From: Beijerinckiaceae bacterium
GTDB lineage: Bacteria > Pseudomonadota > Alphaproteobacteria > Rhizobiales > Beijerinckiaceae
Direction of reading: 5' to 3'
Length of the DNA stretch: 64,000 bases
Assembly: GCA_004564215.1 (NCBI GenBank)
Contig: CP024846.1
Coordinates: 930,001-994,000, forward strand
The notes below the pieces were generated by a model. The model was not told where the DNA came from, searched no databases, and saw only the letters and a program-made list of their open reading frames with translations. The position numbers and the translations under genes are program-made. Positions 32,942 through 39,717 of the stretch are shown in pieces (within the stretch, counting starts at the first letter, position 1; the number at the start of each line of letters is the position of its first letter).

Positions 32942-34459
32942 TCAGCCGTTGCCGATGTTTGTGATCAGCGCCAGGGAGGGCGGGAAATAATTCTGCAGAA
33001 CCTCGTCCGCATAGACACCATATTCATATTTGCGGGTGCGCAGCGGCCATTCGATCTGGTAATAATCCTGCCGTGTCCTGATCTGCACGACGTTGCCGAC
33101 GCCGGCGAGCGGATATGGAAGGGACCTCGTCGTCATGAGGATGGTACCTGCCGGCATATTCGGATGGACTTTGATCTCGACGACGCTGCCGCCCTGCATC
33201 GAGAAGCGGTTCAAATAGGTCCGCACCATGATGCCGCCCCCCACGAGGTCCTGCGAGCTCTCGAACACAAAGCGTTGCGCGGCGGTTTGCGAGCCCAACA
33301 AAATCTTTTTGGAAATGTTGAGCGCTTCTTGCGAGTTCACCCACATGGTGTCGGGAGAGAGACGGTAATTGTCCCACATATTTTTAAGAACGGCATCGAT
33401 TTCGACAATGCCGCCCGCGCTATCCGAAGTCAGGGCCGTGCCGGTTCCCGCGGTTCCGGAAGCCATGGTGTAAACATACGAACCGGACCCTGGGGTCACG
33501 GCCTGATAGATCAAGCCATCGAAAGCGAGCGCATTGGTGGAGTTGTCATTGGCGCCGAGCGAAGCGGCCGTTTGGATACCCGCGGCGGAAGCGGTGATAA
33601 CTACCGAATTGATGGTCGTGATCGCGCCAAGCACTTCCGAACCAGCCGCGCCCCAGAACCATGCATAGCCCATCGCACCCGGAACAGGGGTGACACTCGC
33701 CGTGACCGATCCGGTTTCGCCCGTCGTCGCGACGCTGGCATTCGCACTTTTTCTTGCCACGCCGCCGCCAAATATATCGCTCGACCCATCCGCATTCGTG
33801 CGCGAGATTTGACCCTGTACCCCTCCTGCGATGCTGCCATTCATCATTCCATCGAGCGTCATCGCGGCGCAAATCACCGACCAGCTCTGCGCGGCGAGCG
33901 TGCCTCCGGTCGTTAGGGCGGCCAGCGACGGTGTCGGCGTGGTCCCGAGCGGGGTTGACGCACAGCCCCCGAGGATCATGGCTTCCTCGCCCAGCATCAG
34001 GGCTTCGAGGCCAGTCTTAGCGCCGAGCGCGCGGACATCGTCGAACTCCTGGCCGGCGTATTGCGCCTCGAAATCGACGCTGGTTTCCACGCCAATTCCT
34101 TTATAGGTCGCAGTGTAATCCTGCGTGGCCACGGCGAGCGCCCCGCCCCGGTTTGCCGAAGACACGCCGAAGCGCAGGCCAGTTGTGTTGATCGCGGTGA
34201 TCGCCCGCCATGCGGCTTGAATGCCGCCTTTTCCGGAAACGCGCGGGATCATGTTGCGCAACGGCGTTAGAATCGGATAAAGGAACTTCGCACCTAGCTC
34301 GAGGTCGTAAAAGGTGAGCCCGGACGTGGCGCTGGCGCTTTGCGAGAACGTGCTTTTCTCAAGTCCGATGAGGTTCTTGAACCGGGGATCGCCGAGCGGC
34401 TTCTGCTGCGCGGTCTTAAGCCGGTCCAGCACATCCTGAACGTCGGTTTGTGTCGTCAT
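32942..34459 (-). CDS. Major capsid protein
   Basis: A 505-residue HK97-fold capsid protein. The N-terminal arm (VQDVLDRLKTAQQKPLGDPR) leads to SATSGLTFYDLELGAKFLYP and to the RFGVSSANRGGALAVATQDY region, with later RLSPDTMWVNSQEALNISKK and LAGVGNVVQIRTRQDYYQIE. Residues ~240-330 (GSVTASVTPVPGAMGYAWFW) resemble an Ig-like insertion, probably exposed on the capsid. Position downstream of the protease and upstream of the connectors agrees. Confidence 0.88.
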   Translation of the reverse strand: MTTQTDVQDVLDRLKTAQQKPLGDPRFKNLIGLEKSTFSQSASATSGLTFYDLELGAKFLYPILTPLRNMIPRVSGKGGIQAAWRAITAINTTGLRFGVSSANRGGALAVATQDYTATYKGIGVETSVDFEAQYAGQEFDDVRALGAKTGLEALMLGEEAMILGGCASTPLGTTPTPSLAALTTGGTLAAQSWSVICAAMTLDGMMNGSIAGGVQGQISRTNADGSSDIFGGGVARKSANASVATTGETGSVTASVTPVPGAMGYAWFWGAAGSEVLGAITTINSVVITASAAGIQTAASLGANDNSTNALAFDGLIYQAVTPGSGSYVYTMASGTAGTGTALTSDSAGGIVEIDAVLKNMWDNYRLSPDTMWVNSQEALNISKKILLGSQTAAQRFVFESSQDLVGGGIMVRTYLNRFSMQGGSVVEIKVHPNMPAGTILMTTRSLPYPLAGVGNVVQIRTRQDYYQIEWPLRTRKYEYGVYADEVLQNYFPPSLALITNIGNG

Positions 34460-34640
34460 GTTTTGCTCCTAGCAGCAGGTTTTTGAATTCAATTTTGAGG
34501 GCGGACGCGCGAGAATGGGGCGCGCCGAATAGCACCAACCTTCTGAAGGCCGGCGCTTCGTTCAAGGATCGATGATTGATTTCAGGATTGGCCGTGCGGA
34601 CTCGGGGTTGCTACCCGGAAAATAGCGCTGTCGCCATCGC
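34460..34640. other. Gap between capsid and protease genes
   Basis: A 181-bp gap in an otherwise tight operon. I see no gene, stem-loop with T-run, or clear promoter. It could hold a promoter for the capsid gene. Confidence 0.4.
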
Positions 34641-35756
34641 CTACCGCGGCGGCATCCGGCCGTTTCGCTGAGCTAATTTGATTGCCAGCACCGAAAGGGC
34701 ATCTGGATTTGTGAGAAGCTTTTCCATGGCATCTGAAGAGCCTGGATCGATAATATCTTCAGCCTTCGCGATCATGCGCGAGTGCCCCGCCAGCGGCAGA
34801 GGGAGCGGTTGCTCTTCGATATTTTTCACGCGGCGGAGCACGTCGGCGAGCGTTTCGGCAAGCGCATCGAAGCGCTTTTCCAGTCCGCCCCGCATGATTT
34901 TTTGGGTTGTACAGACTGCCCCAAGGTCAACCATGGCGTCGTGCACGTGCTGGATCCTCGCCTGGTCCGCTGCGCTGTTGCGAGCGCCAATTTTGGCAAG
35001 ATGCGGGGCTTTGAGAGGCGCTGTCTTTAAAGGGGCCCCAAACAGCTTCGTCGCCGAGGCCGAAGCATTATCCGGTGAAATGTCTGCCCCTTCTTCCTCC
35101 GCCACAGAGCGAAGCGCCGCCAGGGTCCGCTCGACGAGGTCACGCAATTCTGTCCAGTTACCGGAGTCGCCCTCTTGATCTTCGTCAAGCGCCGAGAAAT
35201 CCCGTAGCCAATCCAGTTCCTTGATGAGACTGGCAATCCGGGCCGCATTGCCGGAGCTTGGGCCAAAATCCCTTTGCTCGCTGGTTCCGTCGGCCTTGAT
35301 CATCTCAAACTGCGCTTGCGGCAAACAGGGGAAATCGACGAGGGAGATTTCGGTTGGCGCCGCCGTGTAGCGGGTAAGGCCCTCGGCATCCGTCCACCGC
35401 CTCTCATAGGCCCCGCCCTGCGAAAACCCGGTGTAGACGCCCTCCTGGACTTTTGTCCATTCCGCATCATCGACGACTTTGGCGCAGATCTCGATCTGCT
35501 TTGCCGCGTCGTTGAAGGTGATGGCCGTCACCTTGCCGGCCGCAATGGGTCCGTGCATCGCGCGGAGATTGCCGAGAGATTTCCCGCCGGTGGATTTTGC
35601 AATCTCCTCCGACCATTTTTCATAGAGAGGCTTGGTCGTCGCATAATCGCAAATCTCCCCGGCACGATCCTCCGTCTCGGCCGTCGCGAGGCCGTAAACG
35701 AGGCGGCGCGCCGCGTCGACCTTGGTAATCGGAATGAACATACGCAGCGCGGGCAT
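34641..35756 (-). CDS. Prohead protease, XkdF-like, with probable scaffold region
   Basis: A 371-residue protein. The first ~160 residues match the XkdF-type serine protease: FIPITKVDAARRLVYGLATA, the histidine in LRAMHGPIAAGKV, a VYTGFSQGGAYERR block and TAAPTEISLVDFPCLPQAQF with the serine. The rest is helical and charged, as in protease-scaffold fusions, ending LSVLAIKLAQRNGRMPPR. It would cleave scaffold and capsid arms during head maturation. It follows the toxin/immunity array and precedes the major capsid gene. Confidence 0.8.
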   Translation of the reverse strand: MPALRMFIPITKVDAARRLVYGLATAETEDRAGEICDYATTKPLYEKWSEEIAKSTGGKSLGNLRAMHGPIAAGKVTAITFNDAAKQIEICAKVVDDAEWTKVQEGVYTGFSQGGAYERRWTDAEGLTRYTAAPTEISLVDFPCLPQAQFEMIKADGTSEQRDFGPSSGNAARIASLIKELDWLRDFSALDEDQEGDSGNWTELRDLVERTLAALRSVAEEEGADISPDNASASATKLFGAPLKTAPLKAPHLAKIGARNSAADQARIQHVHDAMVDLGAVCTTQKIMRGGLEKRFDALAETLADVLRRVKNIEEQPLPLPLAGHSRMIAKAEDIIDPGSSDAMEKLLTNPDALSVLAIKLAQRNGRMPPR

Positions 35757-35959
35757 GAAAGCTCCTTGCTTTAAGAAAGATCGACAAGAGGAAGAGGGGG
35801 TTATTGTTTAAAGGCGTGCGGCTGCGTCATCGCAACCGACCGCAGGCTGCGTGGACAAGCGAAGCTCAATCCCGCGCGGCGAAGCGTTAGCTGTGAAATG
35901 AGAGGTGGAACGCGTGGCGTCCTGCTAGGTATTTCGTTCGGCCCTTACTCACGCGCGTC

Positions 35960-36124
35960 TCAATCCGGCTTGAACAAGGCAGAATCAACCTCATTCATCA
36001 GGCCGAAAAGGCACTTGAACTTTTTGTATTCGTCATAAAGGAGAGCCTGATCCTGCGCGATGCCGATCTCGGCGAAGCGATCCACCAGTTGATCAATCGT
36101 GAGTACATCGAGGGTCCGCTTCAT
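35960..36124 (-). pseudogene. Truncated DUF2019-like immunity gene (copy 8)
   Basis: A remnant that begins exactly like copy 3 (MKRTLDVLTIDQLVDRFAEI) but then jumps from the middle helix (LMNEVD) directly to the C-terminal tail (SALFKPD), giving 54 residues. About 70 central codons are missing, consistent with an internal deletion between repeats. Its start lies 14 bp after copy 7. It is the last unit of the array and borders the protease gene. Confidence 0.8.
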
Positions 36125-36287
36125 GGGCACGCCCCATTCAATCCGGCTTGAACAGACCTGAATCAAGATTTGATAATGTCATCCCGGCGTCACCGGCCTG
36201 GGGGTACCATTTGGAATCATATATTGCTTGAATGACTTTGCGAGCTGCCTCCGGCGCGACCCCTAGGCTCCACTTGGCTGCCTGCAA
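36050..36287 (-). repeat. 238-bp segment apparently identical to 38454-38691
   Basis: Reading by eye, 36050-36287 and 38454-38691 are the same sequence (constant offset 2404 bp). Each covers the 5' end of one immunity gene (copy 8 or 3) and the 3' end of the preceding one (copy 7 or 2). Flanking bases diverge at once. This indicates recent duplication or gene conversion within the array. Confidence 0.8.
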
Positions 36288-36509
36288 TCGGACTTGCATA
36301 TTGGAATGATCGAAAAGTTTTACTAGCGCGAGCCTTGCTTCGAGTCCTCGCCTTCGCAGCTCTTTGTCAATTTCGTCCATCTGGCTGTAAAGGCGCCTAA
36401 ACTTTTTATATTCGTCATAAAGAAGCGCTTCGTCCTGGGAGATCCCAATCTCAGCAAAGCGGCTAACTAACTGATCAATGGTCATGGATTTGACGTCAAT
36501 TTTTCTCAT
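36138..36509 (-). CDS. DUF2019-like putative immunity protein (copy 7)
   Basis: A 123-residue helical protein of the DUF2019 type, predicted HEAT-like. It opens RKIDVKSMTIDQLVSRFAEI, has a KFRRLYSQMDEIDKELRRRG helix, the MQVRLQAAKWSLGVAPEAAR repeat-like helix pair, and ends with SNLDSGLFKPD. The ATG overlaps the stop of orphan toxin tip C by 4 bp (ATGA), the same coupling as in the intact toxin. Its C-terminal half is identical in sequence to that of copy 2. Predicted to neutralise toxin tip C; this is inferred from genetic linkage. Confidence 0.8.
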   Translation of the reverse strand: MRKIDVKSMTIDQLVSRFAEIGISQDEALLYDEYKKFRRLYSQMDEIDKELRRRGLEARLALVKLFDHSNMQVRLQAAKWSLGVAPEAARKVIQAIYDSKWYPQAGDAGMTLSNLDSGLFKPD

Positions 36510-36971
36510 GGCTTTAGCACTTCAAACTTCCTAAGCGCATCAAGGCCGACTTTTCGTCTCACGTCCCAGCTTTTACCTCTAAGGTATTCGCGTGGAGAGA
36601 GGCCGCTATAGTCTTTTCTAGGCGCCATATACCAACCCGTAATCTCCCAATGCTTCAAGGTCGGAATACGAACGAGATTATCCGGCGCATCGATATCCTC
36701 TCGCGAATAGCCATCCCTTTCTGCAGAGGTTTGCTCCACAATATGATGGACCTCGTACCCTTTCTCAAGCTTGCCTACATTCCTCTGCAGCTCCTCTAAA
36801 GACTTTGGCTTATCGAGATAGGACTTTATGTACGGATATTTATCGTAAAGCCACGCGGCCATTTCCGCCGCCGCTTCTAAAGCGACGATAAACTCCGCCG
36901 GCCGCAGCGCGGTCTATCGAGCAAAACATTGCGCAACTTTCGGTAAGCGGCTCCGCTAGTGGATCTCGGGG
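36506..36971 (-). pseudogene. Orphan toxin tip C, decayed upstream
   Basis: A displaced copy of the toxin C-terminus. From an internal ATG (36862) it reads 118 residues that match residues 268-385 of the full toxin: WLYDKYPYIKSYLDKPKS, then the HNH-like core (VHHIVEQ, NLVRIP, KHWEITGWY) and a distinct tail ending RKFEVLKP. Upstream to about 36971 the DNA is still related to the toxin (EPLTES-like block) but is shifted in frame, shortened and interrupted by TAG. It has no secretion or packaging N-terminus, so it is likely silent or a donor for recombination. It overlaps immunity copy 7 by 4 bp. Confidence 0.8.
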
Positions 36972-37003
36972 AAAACCCTTAGAACGGCGGCCTGCTTCGT
37001 CAT

Positions 37004-37375
37004 TCAATCCGGCTTGAAAATGCCTTCGTCGAGGCTCCACAGTGTCATCCCAGCGTCGCCCGCCTGGGGGTACCATTTGGAATCGTATATTGCTTGAACG
37101 ACTTTGCGAGCCGCCTCCGGTGCAACCCCTAGGGTCCTTGTTGCCGCTTTCAAGCGAACTTGTATATTGGGATGATCATAAAGCCGGAGCAGAGAAAGCC
37201 TCGCATCCTGCCCTCGAGCGCGTAGCTCCTTGTCGATCGCATCCATCTGACTGTACAGCCGCTTAAATTCGCGGGTCGTCCCTCCCATAATAGCGTCATA
37301 TTGGGCGATCCCAATCTCCGCGAAGTGATCCACCAGTTGATCGACTGTGATATTTTCGAGTTTCGCTCGCTTCAT
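37004..37375 (-). CDS. DUF2019-like putative immunity protein (copy 6)
   Basis: A 123-residue member of the array. It starts MKRAKLENITVDQLVDHFAE, continues with EFKRLYSQMDAIDKELRARG and ends WSLDEGIFKPD. The central helices share AARKVVQAIYDSKWYPQAGD with copies 2 and 7. It starts 12 bp after copy 5 and precedes the decayed toxin tip C. A distinctive YDAIMGGTTREF segment replaces the usual acidic stretch, so specificity may differ. Confidence 0.78.
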   Translation of the reverse strand: MKRAKLENITVDQLVDHFAEIGIAQYDAIMGGTTREFKRLYSQMDAIDKELRARGQDARLSLLRLYDHPNIQVRLKAATRTLGVAPEAARKVVQAIYDSKWYPQAGDAGMTLWSLDEGIFKPD

Positions 37376-37387
37376 CGGATGCCCGAC

Positions 37388-37759
37388 TCAATCCGGCTTG
37401 AACACACCCCTATCGAGATTCCAAAGAGACATACCAGCATCCATGGCTTGCGGCTGCCATTTTGAATCAGAGATCGCTTGGAGCACGCGTCGCGCCGCAT
37501 CTGGAGCGACACCAAGAGTTCGCTTGGCAGCGTTAAGGCGCACCTGCATATTTGGATGATCATAAAGTCGAAGCAACGCAAGCCGAGCATTGCGACCCCT
37601 TCTGCGAAGCTCTTTCTCCGTCGCGTCCATCTGTCGATAAAGGCGATTAAACTTTCCTATTTCGCCCATCAGCTCCGCCTGATCCTGGGCAACGCCGATT
37701 TCTACAAAGCGATCCACCAGTTGATCGACGGTCATATTTTCGAGCTTCGCTTGCTTCAT
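37388..37759 (-). CDS. DUF2019-like putative immunity protein (copy 5)
   Basis: A 123-residue paralogue starting MKQAKLENMTVDQLVDRFVE, with KFNRLYRQMDATEKELRRRG and the end WNLDRGVFKPD. It has no cognate toxin tip in the window; copies 3, 4 and 5 follow each other directly. Spacing to neighbours is 12 bp, with the same CAATCCGGCTTGAA-type 3' end seen throughout the array. Confidence 0.78.
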   Translation of the reverse strand: MKQAKLENMTVDQLVDRFVEIGVAQDQAELMGEIGKFNRLYRQMDATEKELRRRGRNARLALLRLYDHPNMQVRLNAAKRTLGVAPDAARRVLQAISDSKWQPQAMDAGMSLWNLDRGVFKPD

Positions 37760-37771
37760 CGGACACTGAAC

Positions 37772-38143
37772 TCAATCCGGCTTGAACACACCGTTTTCCA
37801 GGAACCGCAACGTCATGCCCCCGTCCAAAGCTTGAGGGCCGCTTTCCGTGTCATAGATATCTTGGATGACCCGCTTAGCTGCGTCAGATGCTACCCCGAG
37901 AGTTGCCTTCGCCGCATTTAAGCGCACCTGTGGACTAGGATGATCATAGAGAGCGAATAGCGCAAGCCGGGCGTCGCAACCACGGGCGCGCAATTCCCTT
38001 TCCAGTGCAATAATTTGTCCAAAAAGCCGATTGACCCTACCGATTTCGCCCATCAACTCCGCTTTTTCCAGAGCAACGCCAACCTCGGCATAGCGACCAA
38101 CCAATTGGTCCACACTCATATTTTCGAGTTTCGCTCGCTTCAT
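37772..38143 (-). CDS. DUF2019-like putative immunity protein (copy 4)
   Basis: A 123-residue paralogue from the ATG at 38143 (MKRAKLENMSVDQLVGRYAE). It is the most divergent of the full copies: a VNRLFGQIIALERELRARGC helix, SPQVRLNAAKATLGVASDAA, and the end RFLENGVFKPD. The frame opens further upstream (38194), but the ATG at 38143 matches the start of its relatives. No toxin tip is adjacent. Confidence 0.75.
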   Translation of the reverse strand: MKRAKLENMSVDQLVGRYAEVGVALEKAELMGEIGRVNRLFGQIIALERELRARGCDARLALFALYDHPSPQVRLNAAKATLGVASDAAKRVIQDIYDTESGPQALDGGMTLRFLENGVFKPD

Positions 38144-38159
38144 GATCTGGATACCCGCA

Positions 38160-38528
38160 TCAATCTGGCTTGTAAGAGCCGTTATCGAAATCACGTAGGA
38201 TCATGCTAGCGTCCGCCGCCTGCGGGTAACAGTGTGTTTCCTTAATCTCTTGGAGGGCAAGTCGTGCCGCCGTAGGCGCTACGGCGAGAGTTCGTATCGC
38301 CGCTTTGACCCGGACCTGCATATTCGGGTGATCGTAGAGCCTGAGCAGCGCCTGCCTAGCTTCGACACCTCGTCTTCGCAGCTCTTGATCCACTTCATTC
38401 ATTTCATTGAAAAGACGATTGAACTTTTTATGCTCGTCGTAAAGGAGAGCCTTATCCTGCGCGATGCCGATCTCGGCGAAGCGATCCACCAGTTGATCAA
38501 TCGTGAGTACATCGAGGGTCCGCTTCAT
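38160..38528 (-). CDS. DUF2019-like putative immunity protein (copy 3)
   Basis: A 122-residue paralogue starting at the ATG at 38528 (MKRTLDVLTIDQLVDRFAEI), with KFNRLFNEMNEVDQELRRRG and the end RDFDNGSYKPD. Its first ~70 bp lie in the 238-bp duplicated segment shared with copy 8. It lies 13 bp after copy 2 and before copy 4, with no toxin tip of its own. Confidence 0.78.
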   Translation of the reverse strand: MKRTLDVLTIDQLVDRFAEIGIAQDKALLYDEHKKFNRLFNEMNEVDQELRRRGVEARQALLRLYDHPNMQVRVKAAIRTLAVAPTAARLALQEIKETHCYPQAADASMILRDFDNGSYKPD

Positions 38529-38541
38529 GGGCACGCCCCAT

Positions 38542-38913
38542 TCAATCCGGCTTGAACAGACCTGAATCAAGATTTGATAATGTCATCCCGGCGTCACCGG
38601 CCTGGGGGTACCATTTGGAATCATATATTGCTTGAATGACTTTGCGAGCTGCCTCCGGCGCGACCCCTAGGCTCCACTTGGCTGCCTGCAAGCGAACCTG
38701 CATATTCTCATGATCAAATAGTCGAAATAGCGCTCGCCGTGCTTCGAGACCTCTCACACGGAGTTCATCGTCCACGGCACGCATTTGGTCGAAGAGCTTG
38801 TTGAATTTCCTGATTTCAGCATACAGAAGCGCCTGATCCTGCGCGACGCCTATCTCAGCAAAACGGCCCACCAACTGATCAACGGTCAGGGATTTGACGT
38901 CGGTTTGTCTCAT
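38542..38913 (-). CDS. DUF2019-like putative immunity protein (copy 2)
   Basis: A 123-residue paralogue beginning MRQTDVKSLTVDQLVGRFAE, with KFNKLFDQMRAVDDELRVRG. The C-terminal half, from MQVRLQAAKWSLGVAPEAAR to SNLDSGLFKPD, equals that of copy 7. Its ATG overlaps the stop of orphan toxin tip B by 4 bp. Predicted partner of tip B by linkage. Confidence 0.8.
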   Translation of the reverse strand: MRQTDVKSLTVDQLVGRFAEIGVAQDQALLYAEIRKFNKLFDQMRAVDDELRVRGLEARRALFRLFDHENMQVRLQAAKWSLGVAPEAARKVIQAIYDSKWYPQAGDAGMTLSNLDSGLFKPD

Positions 38914-39344
38914 GGCTTCAACACCTCGAACCTTATCAACGCGTCGATGCCGACTTTCCGTCTCGCGTCCCAGCCCTTACCCTTAAGATATTCCCTCGGC
39001 GTGAGGTAATTGAAGTCTCGGTTCTTGGTCATATACCACCCCGTAATCTCCCAATGCTTCAAGGTCGGAATACGAACGAGATTATCCGGCGCATCGATGT
39101 CCTCTCGCGAATAGCCATCCCTTTCGGCAGAGGTTTGTTCCACAATATGATGGACCTCGTACCCTTTCTCAGGCTTGCCGACATTCCTCTGCAGGTCTTG
39201 CCCAAGCGGTGGACTGATATTGTCATCGGTGTCTCGTGCTGACGGCGGCGGAGGTCCCGGTGCCAGTCCATCATTGTAACCAATGCCAGGTTTCCGGGCG
39301 CCGCCCGGCGAAGGACCCCGAATTAGACATGACGCAGCGCGTGG
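38910..39344 (-). pseudogene. Orphan toxin tip B without a usual start codon
   Basis: An open frame of 145 codons lies between a TAG at 39345-39347 and the stop at 38910. It reads a Gly/Pro-rich linker (GGARKPGIGYNDGLAPGPPP), then NISPPLGQDLQRNVGKPEKG, then the HNH-like core, and ends with a variant tail (REYLKGKGWDARRKVGIDAL, then IRFEVLKP). No ATG, GTG or TTG precedes the core; the first GTG (39143) falls after the catalytic HH pair. It lacks the helical segment present in toxin A at residues ~225-290. It begins 4 bp after immunity copy 1 and overlaps copy 2 by 4 bp. It is best seen as a silent cassette. Confidence 0.78.
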
Positions 39345-39348
39345 CTAT

Positions 39349-39717
39349 TCAGTCCTGCTTGAATAAGCCTGAATCGAGATTGCGAAGCGTCATGCCCGCC
39401 TCAAGCGCCTGAGGAAAACATTGGGACTTCTTAATTTCCTCGATTACTTGCCGAGCTGCCTCCGGCGCGACCCCTAGACTGCGCTTGGCCGCTTTTAAGC
39501 GGACCTGCATATTGGGATGATTAAATAGTCGGAGCAGGGCCATGCGGGCTTCCAGTCCTCGCCTTCGCAGCTCTTGGTCAACCTCATTCATCAGATTGAA
39601 TAGGCGCTTGAACTTTTTGTATTCGTCATAGAGGAGAGCCTGGTCCTGCGCGACGCCAATCTCTGCGAAGCGGAGGACCAGTTGATCGACGTTCAGGTCT
39701 TCCAGCTTTCTCTTCAC
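39349..39717 (-). CDS. DUF2019-like putative immunity protein (copy 1), partner of the intact toxin
   Basis: A 122-residue DUF2019-like protein starting with GTG at 39717 in a GTGA overlap with the toxin stop codon. It reads MKRKLEDLNVDQLVLRFAEI, then KFKRLFNLMNEVDQELRRRG, MQVRLKAAKRSLGVAPEAAR and ends RNLDSGLFKQD. Translational coupling to the toxin makes it the cognate immunity candidate. DUF2019 has no established activity that I can cite, so immunity is an inference from toxin linkage repeated three times in this locus. Confidence 0.82.
   Translation of the reverse strand: MKRKLEDLNVDQLVLRFAEIGVAQDQALLYDEYKKFKRLFNLMNEVDQELRRRGLEARMALLRLFNHPNMQVRLKAAKRSLGVAPEAARQVIEEIKKSQCFPQALEAGMTLRNLDSGLFKQD

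Noticed and set aside
32858..33916. 352-codon forward frame
   Set aside because: Antisense to the major capsid gene, which is clearly coding.
36840..37076. 78-codon minus-strand frame beside toxin tip C
   Set aside because: It carries a short toxin-like block (EPLTES) but shifts out of frame; it is part of the decayed toxin remnant, not a gene.
35960..39717. CRISPR-like interpretation of the regular repeats
   Set aside because: The period is ~375-400 bp and corresponds to coding paralogues; there are no short direct repeats with unique spacers.
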